Source of the DNA: Candidatus Zixiibacteriota bacterium
GTDB taxonomy: Bacteria > Zixibacteria > MSB-5A5 > GN15 > JACZUZ01
NCBI GenBank assembly: GCA_022572905.1
Contig: JACZUZ010000118.1
Span: 1-6,473 of the forward strand
DNA: 6,473 nucleotides
Reading direction: 5' to 3'
Shown: positions 1-5,348 of the stretch, piece by piece
Layout: every line of letters begins with the position of its first letter
Position numbering within the stretch: the first letter of the stretch is position 1
Notes under the pieces: generated by a model
Seen by the model: only the letters and a program-made list of their open reading frames with translations
What the model was told of the DNA's origin: nothing
Databases searched by the model: none
Made by a program: the position numbers and the translations under genes

Positions 1-1
1 G

Positions 2-919
2 GCGATCACGATCACCCATGCCGGGTATATCAAGCGTCTGTCCTCATCGCAATACCGCAGACAGCGCCGCGGCGGCAAAGGGGTTATCGGCTCCACTTCG
101 CGCGACGAAGACTTCGCCGAACATTTGTTTGTGGCGTCTACTCATGAATATATTCTTTTCTTCACGGATCGCGGTAGATGCTACTGGCTCAAAGTGCACG
201 CCATACCGGTCGGAGGGAAAATATCGCGCGGTAAGCCTGTTATACAATTGATCGGAATTGAAAAAGGCGAAACAGTTACCGCCTTCACTTGTGCGAAAAC
301 ATTCGATGAGGGAAAGTTTATTGTCATGTCCACCCGTAAGGGCGTGATAAAGAAAACTCCGCTGACGGCTTTCTCCCATCCGCGTAAGAATGGTGTTAAC
401 GCTATGAACCTGCCCAAGGACGATCAACTCATCGAAGCGGCGATTTCCGATGGCAGTTACGATATTGTTTTGGCCACGCGCCTGGGTCAGGCGATCAGGT
501 TCCCCGAGGATAAAATCCGCGGGATGGGCCGTACCGCGTACGGCGTGCGCGGAATTACACTCGCCAAGGACGATTATGTTGTGGGAATGGTCGTGGTCGC
601 GCGCCAGAGTTCGCTTTTGGTAGTCACCGAAAACGGTTATGGCAAGCGCACATCAATTGAAGACTACCGCATTACCAATCGCGGCGGCAAGGGAATTATC
701 AATGTCAAAACCTCCGACCGCAACGGCGAGGTGGTAGTCATTAAGGAAGTTCTCGACAAGGACGAGCTGATTATTATGACCCGCAGCGGCATAGCCAACC
801 GTATGGCGGTATCAGATATCAGTGTGATCGGCCGCAACACCCAGGGCGTACGCCTGATCAATCTCAAAGGCGACGACAAAGTAATCGACGTGGCGCACGT
901 GGTAGGCGAAGAGGAGTAA
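2..919 (+). CDS. gyrA: DNA gyrase subunit A, C-terminal part (5' end outside window)
   Basis: This is the C-terminal 305 residues of GyrA, the DNA-wrapping part of type IIA topoisomerase that with GyrB introduces negative supercoils. The reading frame is open from base 2, so the winged-helix, tower and active-site tyrosine regions lie upstream of the window. Visible is the beta-pinwheel: six repeated blades whose signature strands begin near residues 6 (HAGYIKR), 55 (TDRGR), 110 (STRKGVIKK), 159 (TRLGQAIRF), 209 (TENGYGKR) and 260 (TRSGIANR). The GyrA box QRRGGKG at residues 21-27 is intact, which in known enzymes is needed for wrapping and separates gyrase from ParC. A degenerate copy, NRGGKG, is at 226-231. 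The protein ends in VVGEEE, without a long acidic tail. No convincing hairpin terminator follows the stop, so readthrough into the next operon is possible. Confidence 0.97.
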   Translation, partial: AITITHAGYIKRLSSSQYRRQRRGGKGVIGSTSRDEDFAEHLFVASTHEYILFFTDRGRCYWLKVHAIPVGGKISRGKPVIQLIGIEKGETVTAFTCAKTFDEGKFIVMSTRKGVIKKTPLTAFSHPRKNGVNAMNLPKDDQLIEAAISDGSYDIVLATRLGQAIRFPEDKIRGMGRTAYGVRGITLAKDDYVVGMVVVARQSSLLVVTENGYGKRTSIEDYRITNRGGKGIINVKTSDRNGEVVVIKEVLDKDELIIMTRSGIANRMAVSDISVIGRNTQGVRLINLKGDDKVIDVAHVVGEEE

Positions 920-986
920 GGGGATGAGAATAGAATGTGATATCGCGTTAAGATAAAAATCCGTTACTTGTCCTTCGTATATTGTT

Positions 987-993
987 AGGGGGA
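987..993 (+). promoter_or_regulatory. Ribosome binding site of tcmP
   Basis: AGGGGGA lies 6 nt before the ATG at 1000. This decides the start: the in-frame TTG at 982 and ATG at 994 lie upstream of or against this purine block and would leave it badly placed. A TATATT at 978-983 could be a -10 element, but no matching -35 is seen at normal spacing. Confidence 0.7.
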
Positions 994-999
994 ATGCCT

Positions 1000-1830
1000 A
1001 TGAATATAGATCGTATTGGGCCTTGGTCTGAAATAAAGCTGGAGATTGTCAAGAAGTATCTCAGCGCGTACACAACTGTCTTGAAGAATAGAGGTTTTCA
1101 CTTTTCGTATATAGACGGATTTGCGGGAGCTGGCCAACATTTTTCCAGAGAAAACTCAAAGGTTGTACCCGGAAGTCCTCTTATCGCCTGTCAAATAGAT
1201 GAACCTTTCAAGAAATATATTTTTATCGAAATTGACGAAAAAAAGACACTACAACTCGACGAGATTAAAGAACAATTTCCTAATTTGGACATCGAAATTA
1301 AGGCCGGTGATTGCAATCCTCTCCTGATAAAGGAGATATTTCCGCACATAACATTCGAGAACTACAGGCGTGCTTTGTGCCTTTTGGACCCTTATGGACT
1401 CCACTTGGACTGGAATGTTGTCGAGATGGCAGGGAAGTCAAAGGTAATTGAACTCTTCATTAATTTTCCAATTATGGACATGCAAATGAATGTACTCTGG
1501 ACGAAACGCATTTCAGAAATAAGCCCCGCACAAGTTATTCGAATGAATAAATTCATGGGGTGTGAGTCTTGGAAGGAGAAAGTTTTTCAACAAGACCTTG
1601 ATCTCTTTGATGAGGATAGGCAAGCGAGAATTCCCAAAGCCGCTCGTGTTCTCGCTGATTATTATCGAGAGAGATTGGTTGAAATCGCAGGGTTTGAGTT
1701 CGTTCCGGAACCGTTATTGATGGAAAATACATCTAGAGCTGGCCTTTACTATCTTTTCTTTGCATCTCCGAACAAGACAGGTAATAAGATTGTGAAGGGA
1801 ATATTCAGTAAATATAGAAAGGGTGGTTAG
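1000..1830 (+). CDS. tcmP: Three-Cys-motif partner protein TcmP (methyltransferase-like)
   Basis: This 276-residue cytoplasmic protein resembles the TcmP family, which is regularly encoded next to Gp37/Gp68-type three-cysteine proteins, as here. Its N-terminal half carries the order of motifs of a Rossmann-fold SAM-dependent methyltransferase: a glycine-rich loop YIDGFAGAG (residues 37-45), an acidic strand end FIEIDE (75-80), AGDCN (102-106), and a strand-loop LLDPYG (128-133) where amino-methyltransferases have D/N-PP-Y/F. The C-terminal half (about 140-276) has no motif I can name. There is no signal peptide or membrane segment. The stop is 2 nt before the next ATG, so the two genes are translationally close and probably co-transcribed. 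Family membership is recognised from the sequence. The methyltransferase reaction and its substrate are inference, and the second proline of the catalytic motif is missing. The gene is visibly more A/T-rich than gyrA upstream, consistent with transfer. Confidence 0.85.
   Translation: MNIDRIGPWSEIKLEIVKKYLSAYTTVLKNRGFHFSYIDGFAGAGQHFSRENSKVVPGSPLIACQIDEPFKKYIFIEIDEKKTLQLDEIKEQFPNLDIEIKAGDCNPLLIKEIFPHITFENYRRALCLLDPYGLHLDWNVVEMAGKSKVIELFINFPIMDMQMNVLWTKRISEISPAQVIRMNKFMGCESWKEKVFQQDLDLFDEDRQARIPKAARVLADYYRERLVEIAGFEFVPEPLLMENTSRAGLYYLFFASPNKTGNKIVKGIFSKYRKGG
1818..1826 (+). promoter_or_regulatory. Ribosome binding site of the Gp37/Gp68-family gene
   Basis: AAAGGGTGG lies inside the last codons of tcmP and ends 6 nt before the ATG at 1833. 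It supports that start and suggests coupled translation of the pair. Confidence 0.55.
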
Positions 1831-1832
1831 CC

Positions 1833-2540
1833 ATGTCAACGAACTCACGCATAGAATGGACTGAGACGACCTGGAACCCTGTCACAGGTTGCAACCACAT
1901 GAGTCCCGGTTGTCTGAATTGTTACGCCGAGCGTATGTCTAAACGCTTGCAGGCGATGGGCTCTCCCAGTTATGTGAATGGTTTTGAGCCAACAATGCAC
2001 GAGCGTCTCCTTGAATTGCCCTATAGCTGGAAAAAACCGCGTAAAGTATTTGTAAATTCAATGAGTGATTTGTTTCATAACAAAGTTACGACTGAATTCA
2101 TTGAGAAAGTTTTTGAGACAATGAATAACGCCTCGGCTCACCAGTTTCAAATTTTGACAAAGAGACCCGCTCGTGTCATTAAGCTCAATAGTAAATTGAG
2201 ATGGGCCGACAATATCTGGATGGGTGTTAGTGTAGAGTTAGCCGAGCTCAAATTCAGAATCGACCGCTTAAGAGAAACTGCAGCTCACATCAAGTTTCTA
2301 TCTCTCGAACCGCTTCTTGGTAGCCTTGGCAAGCTCAATCTAAAGGGAATTGACTGGGTGATTGTTGGCGGTGAATCCGGTCCAGGAGCCAGGCCGATGG
2401 ATCCGAAATGGGTCATTGAAATCAGAGATCAATGTATCAAGGCAAGAGTTGCGTTTTTCTTCAAGCAGTGGGGCGGAGTACAGAAAAAAAAGGCAGGTCG
2501 AATTCTTGAGGGTCGCACCTGGGACGAAATGCCCGCCTAA
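1833..2540 (+). CDS. Phage Gp37/Gp68 family (DUF5131) three-cysteine protein
   Basis: This 235-residue protein is a full-length member of the Gp37/Gp68 (DUF5131) family, first named from mycobacteriophage genes and widespread on bacterial chromosomes. Family signatures run through it: IEWTETTWNPVTGC (7-20), the three-cysteine motif C20-x6-C27-x2-C30 followed by YAE, FVNSMSDLFH (73-82), QILTKRP (106-112), WMGVSVE (129-135), FLSLEPLLG (155-163), VGGESGPGARP (178-188) and FFFKQWGG (208-215). Alternating strands and helices and the N-terminal cysteine cluster recall radical-SAM TIM barrels, but the spacing is CX6CX2C rather than the classical CX3CX2C, so an Fe-S cluster or radical chemistry is only an inference. 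It follows tcmP by 2 nt, the characteristic partner arrangement. Its 3' end overlaps the convergent receptor gene by 4 bp. The substrate is unknown; nucleic-acid modification or phage defence are possible roles, not shown by the sequence. Confidence 0.9.
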   Translation: MSTNSRIEWTETTWNPVTGCNHMSPGCLNCYAERMSKRLQAMGSPSYVNGFEPTMHERLLELPYSWKKPRKVFVNSMSDLFHNKVTTEFIEKVFETMNNASAHQFQILTKRPARVIKLNSKLRWADNIWMGVSVELAELKFRIDRLRETAAHIKFLSLEPLLGSLGKLNLKGIDWVIVGGESGPGARPMDPKWVIEIRDQCIKARVAFFFKQWGGVQKKKAGRILEGRTWDEMPA

Positions 2541-4972
2541 AACCTAACCCGTACTCCCACATTCGGGAAGATTCCATTGTCGTAAATAAAGCCGTTGTTC
2601 GCGCTGATTATCGGATTGGCGCGGTTTAAAACATTGTGGATATTCCCGAAAATTTCTGTCTTTCCCATTTTCTTCGAGAAAGAAAAATTCAAACTAACAT
2701 GCGCTGGAAAGCGCAGTGCGTTTTCATTTGCGACCAGATATTCTTGCGCCTGTCCGGAATAGATCGCGTAGAGATCACTCAGCGTGAAATCTCGTAAGTC
2801 AAGCGGGGTTGTGTAGCGGTAGCCCGAACGGACGTTAAACTCGGCTCCGAGTTTCCATCCTCTGCCTGCGCGCAAATCAAAACCCGATTCAAACTTGTGG
2901 GGTGAGTCCTCGCTATAGTGTGATAAGATGTCGCCGTTTTGTGAGCGTACTTTTGTGAATGAATATCCAAAACGAAAATCGGCGCGCTCACCGAAAACTC
3001 CCGGCAGGGCGCGGGTTCTGTCATATGACACCGAAAGCCCAGCGAAAGTCTGCTCGCCCTTTGATTTCATTTCAATTTCTGTAATTATATTGAATTCAAT
3101 ATTATTGAACTCAAATTGTGAGAATGATGGTGTCAGAGTTGGAAGATCAGAAATTGTTTTGGTGAAGACTTCAACGTTAGCTTGCGTATTGTTTCTATCA
3201 TCGTAATTGTAAGAGAGTTTTGCCATGTCGGTTTTGATACTTTGCAGATCGGCTATGTTTTTTCGCACCAGTATCTGAAATGGTTGCAGTATATCCGAGA
3301 TCGGTGATTCGGCGTAGGTTCCGGCGCTGAAACTAAATTCGCTGGTTGTTCCTATGCGACGACCGAGAGAAATCCTAATGAGTTGATCGTCGCTTTTGGC
3401 CTGGTAGTCGTTCTGCTGAATCCGCAAACCGGCGCTGGCGCGCCAGTCTTTCCACTCGCGGGTGACTTCGCCAAAAAGCGCCATGTCATATCCCCTGTCG
3501 GCGAAGTTGAGATCACCATAAAGAATATTAAGCGCAAGTTGATATGGATTGGGGTTGTCGCTTGTGGCCTGGGGCGGGTTGAAATTCCAGTTCTGTTGCT
3601 GAAGCGATACGGTTGGGTAGTGGCGCAGTTGTCCAAACGTGCCCAGTTTGACCTGGTACTCTCCGAAGAGAAGATCAAGCTCTGTATTGAGGCGATATTT
3701 CCAACCCTTTTCGTTCAGATTTAAGTTAACCGACTCTTCATTGCTTTTGTATTCCCAGTTCGCTCTATAGAGAGAAACGGTTCTCGCGCCGCTTAGCGTT
3801 ATTTTTCCGCTTGCTGTTGGTGTAACGCTATTTAGCTCAAGCCCGAAGTAACGACGGGTCTGATGTTGGAACGCCTCAAAGTTGTTTTCGTTGAATGATT
3901 CAGGCGTTTCGACAAAATCGAGATAATCGCGCGTGTGGTATTGGTCGAAGAAAAGGTTCGTTGACCTGCTGAGTCTTACACCTGTGGTGACTAATATATC
4001 CTCAAAATTCGTCGGCGGAATTGTTCGTCTCTTACTTTGCGAATTAATCCGCTTGGCAAGTTTGTCCAGAACGGACTTGCGCAAAGTGGCGCTCACAAAG
4101 TATTTCTCGGTTGAGTGATGTATTGTCCCGGTCGCTTCTAGCGCTGAGAGGACAGCGCTATTCGTGGATTTGTTTTCAAATATTCTCGCTGACTCCAGTT
4201 TAATTTCTGTCGGAGTCGCGCTTGAAGCGGAGCCTGTCAGATCAGTGAAGCTGACTCTGTCTAAAGCAGTCGATGGTATAATCGAGAACATTCCGTAATG
4301 GGTCGGGTCGCGGCCAATTGAGATTCCATTTAGGGAATAATCCGGCTGTGATCCGCTAAAGCGGATTTGCGAACTGAGAGCGGAACCGGAGCGGCTCACA
4401 TTGGGACCCTTGATAGCGGCGAGCGGATTGTTCAGGAAAGCGCCCTGACTGGTTAAGTTGGTTAGCTTCTCGCCTTGCTTAGTACGGACATTCGACTGAT
4501 TCCTGCCTGCGATAATTAGCACTGCATCATACTCAATTGATTCCTGTGTCAGTTGAATATCAAAAAATTGACTGAGCTGACTCCGGGTAATATGTATGGT
4601 TGTGGAGGAAAACCCGATTGAAGATACGCGCAGAGACAAATCACCCGCCCGCAAACAATCAAATTCGATTTCGTCCGCGTAAACCACCCTCGCAAATGTG
4701 CCATCCATGTTCGCCGCCCATCCGCCGAGGAGAGAGTCACCACAATACAAGACTATTGACGCACCGGGAATGGACTCGCCATTCTGGTATGTGACAATCC
4801 CGCGCAGGATATAGGAGTCTATTTCTTGACGATTTTCATCGGCTTTTACAGTCGCATACAAAAAGATTGTCGCATGCAAAAAGAGAGCGATAAAGAAGAC
4901 TGCGATAGTTCGAATTGTAGCTCGCGCGAGTACTAAACTCGCCTCAATATGGTCTCTATAAGTTCCCACCAC
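2537..4972 (-). CDS. TonB-dependent-receptor-like outer membrane protein with N-terminal carboxypeptidase-regulatory-like domain
   Basis: This is an 811-residue exported protein. A hydrophobic signal segment covers about residues 20-42, with likely signal peptidase cleavage after VKA (44). Residues about 55-141 look like a carboxypeptidase-D regulatory-like beta-sandwich (LRGIVTYQNGESIPGASIVLY), as in many Bacteroidetes-type receptors. YDAVLIIAGR (148-157) could be a TonB-box-like segment. Residues about 165-260 are plug-like (NNPLAAIKGPNVSRSGS, then the SLNGISIG turn). The remainder has alternating polar and aromatic strands of a beta-barrel, ending FGNIHNVLNRANP and a terminal phenylalanine, the usual BAM-recognition ending. 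The likely role is energy-dependent uptake of an unknown ligand. No SusD-like, siderophore or B12 gene lies beside it. The start is GTG at 4972, with GGGA 8 nt upstream; a second GTG follows directly, and no in-frame ATG occurs before residue 89. The gene is intact, without frameshift. A non-transporting barrel remains possible. Confidence 0.82.
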   Translation of the reverse strand: MVGTYRDHIEASLVLARATIRTIAVFFIALFLHATIFLYATVKADENRQEIDSYILRGIVTYQNGESIPGASIVLYCGDSLLGGWAANMDGTFARVVYADEIEFDCLRAGDLSLRVSSIGFSSTTIHITRSQLSQFFDIQLTQESIEYDAVLIIAGRNQSNVRTKQGEKLTNLTSQGAFLNNPLAAIKGPNVSRSGSALSSQIRFSGSQPDYSLNGISIGRDPTHYGMFSIIPSTALDRVSFTDLTGSASSATPTEIKLESARIFENKSTNSAVLSALEATGTIHHSTEKYFVSATLRKSVLDKLAKRINSQSKRRTIPPTNFEDILVTTGVRLSRSTNLFFDQYHTRDYLDFVETPESFNENNFEAFQHQTRRYFGLELNSVTPTASGKITLSGARTVSLYRANWEYKSNEESVNLNLNEKGWKYRLNTELDLLFGEYQVKLGTFGQLRHYPTVSLQQQNWNFNPPQATSDNPNPYQLALNILYGDLNFADRGYDMALFGEVTREWKDWRASAGLRIQQNDYQAKSDDQLIRISLGRRIGTTSEFSFSAGTYAESPISDILQPFQILVRKNIADLQSIKTDMAKLSYNYDDRNNTQANVEVFTKTISDLPTLTPSFSQFEFNNIEFNIITEIEMKSKGEQTFAGLSVSYDRTRALPGVFGERADFRFGYSFTKVRSQNGDILSHYSEDSPHKFESGFDLRAGRGWKLGAEFNVRSGYRYTTPLDLRDFTLSDLYAIYSGQAQEYLVANENALRFPAHVSLNFSFSKKMGKTEIFGNIHNVLNRANPIISANNGFIYDNGIFPNVGVRVRF

Positions 4973-5008
4973 AGTGGATATCCCAAAATGGGCGCCACAG
5001 TGGTAGGA
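4964..5008 (-). promoter_or_regulatory. Inverted repeat / RNA hairpin covering the receptor start codon
   Basis: On the - strand, 5008-4995 (TCCTACCACTGTGG) pairs with 4977-4964 (CCACTGTGGTGGGA). This gives a 14-bp stem with one U-U mismatch and one G-U wobble around a 17-nt interior. The interior holds a second small stem, CCCA-UUU-UGGG, at 4992-4982. The GTG start (4972-4970), the second GTG and the GGGA ribosome-binding element (4984-4981) all lie within paired bases. As RNA it could restrain translation; as DNA the repeated CCACAGTGG core (4969-4977, 4995-5003) could be an operator. The repeat is seen directly; the function is inferred. No cobalamin or TPP riboswitch core was recognised in the leader. 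Confidence 0.5.
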
Positions 5009-5033
5009 GAGTCATGAAGCCCTTTAATCGATT

Positions 5034-5061
5034 ATGATACAGTAGCTTAGAAGATACGCAA
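5034..5061 (-). promoter_or_regulatory. Candidate sigma-70-like promoter of the receptor gene
   Basis: On the - strand, TTGCGT (5061-5056) and TATCAT (5039-5034) are separated by 16 nt. The -10 matches the consensus at five of six positions, the -35 only at about three. It would give a leader of about 55-60 nt carrying the start-codon hairpin. A second possible -10, TATAAA at 5127-5122, has no good -35. Confidence 0.3.
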
Positions 5062-5167
5062 CAATGGACCGAATCGACGCAGGCTGTCTCAACTGCGCAA
5101 CACTTTGCATTTTGGAAGATATTTATAGTGAGAATTGTAAAGAAATTTGTGACGATCTTGATTAAAA

Positions 5168-5186
5168 CAAAGCCACATGAGCTTTG
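5168..5186. other. Small perfect stem-loop, terminator-like on the - strand
   Basis: CAAAGC (5168-5173) and GCTTTG (5181-5186) are perfect complements around a 7-nt loop. Read on the - strand the stem is followed by TTTTAATC, giving a weak intrinsic-terminator shape; on the + strand there is no T run. The stem is short and A/T-rich, so it may be chance. Confidence 0.25.
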
Positions 5187-5252
5187 CGTATGTTGATGAA
5201 CCCGACAAACATTGTTCACGTCTGCACATGAAGCCGCGCAACACCATCCCGC

Positions 5253-5280
5253 TTGACATCTTTGCAACAGTCACTATCTT
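5253..5280 (+). promoter_or_regulatory. Sigma-70-like promoter of the secreted repeat protein
   Basis: A perfect TTGACA -35 (5253-5258) is followed after 16 nt by TATCTT (5275-5280), which matches TATAAT at four of six positions. It lies about 70 bp before the ATG at 5349, leaving a leader of roughly 60 nt. An alternative -10 lies slightly downstream in the TATCTTATAAC stretch, but at a longer spacing. Confidence 0.5.
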
Positions 5281-5282
5281 TC

Positions 5283-5298
5283 ATAAGACATATCTTAT
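5283..5298. promoter_or_regulatory. Operator-like dyad at the transcription start region
   Basis: ATAAGA (5283-5288) and TCTTAT (5293-5298) form a perfect inverted repeat around CATA, directly after the putative -10 element. Its position suits a repressor site. No regulator gene is present in the window, so its binder cannot be named. Confidence 0.35.
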
Positions 5299-5335
5299 AA
5301 CTGTTGGAAGACAACCTAATTTCATAACCCGTTCT

Positions 5336-5342
5336 AAGGGAG
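5336..5342 (+). promoter_or_regulatory. Ribosome binding site of the secreted repeat protein
   Basis: AAGGGAG lies 6 nt before the ATG at 5349, close to ideal spacing. It fixes the start of a gene that has no stop codon in the window. Confidence 0.75.
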
Positions 5343-5348
5343 CGTATC

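Larger units (their letters stand above)
4973..5348. other. Divergent intergenic control region
   Basis: This 376-bp gap lies between the divergently transcribed receptor and repeat-protein genes. It holds the start-codon hairpin and a weak promoter for the receptor, a small stem at 5168-5186, and the promoter, dyad and ribosome binding site of the downstream gene. Open frames on the - strand here (about 4956-5267 and 5089-5274) are cysteine-rich, unlike known families, lack good start signals and overlap the receptor start, so they are not called as genes. No tRNA, small-RNA family or riboswitch was recognised. Confidence 0.7.

Noticed and set aside
982..999. TTG start at 982 or ATG at 994 for tcmP
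   Set aside because: Both lie upstream of or against the AGGGGGA ribosome binding site; the ATG at 1000 has proper spacing.
2537..2575. Intrinsic terminator between the convergent genes (TCCC...GGGA near 2566)
   Set aside because: Only four base pairs and no T run on either strand; the bases are coding sequence of the receptor C-terminus.
3383..3724. 113-codon + strand open frame inside the receptor gene
   Set aside because: It is antisense to a clear outer-membrane barrel coding region, with no start signals and no recognisable domain.
4969..5021. Cobalamin riboswitch suggested by CCACTG and GGGAA-like strings on the - strand
   Set aside because: The diagnostic GC-rich core (GCNGCCCCCGCAACTG-like) is absent upstream and the order of elements does not fit. 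The strings are explained by the inverted repeat.
5013..5244. Short direct repeats CATGAAGCC (5013-5021, 5227-5235) and GCGCAACAC (5095-5103, 5236-5244)
   Set aside because: They are nine-base matches at unrelated spacings, not arranged as iterons or operators; close to what chance gives in a few hundred bases.
4956..5267. 103-codon cysteine-rich open frame on the - strand upstream of the receptor
   Set aside because: It overlaps the receptor start, resembles no family I know, lacks a good ribosome binding site and runs through the candidate promoter and leader hairpin. Most likely chance.
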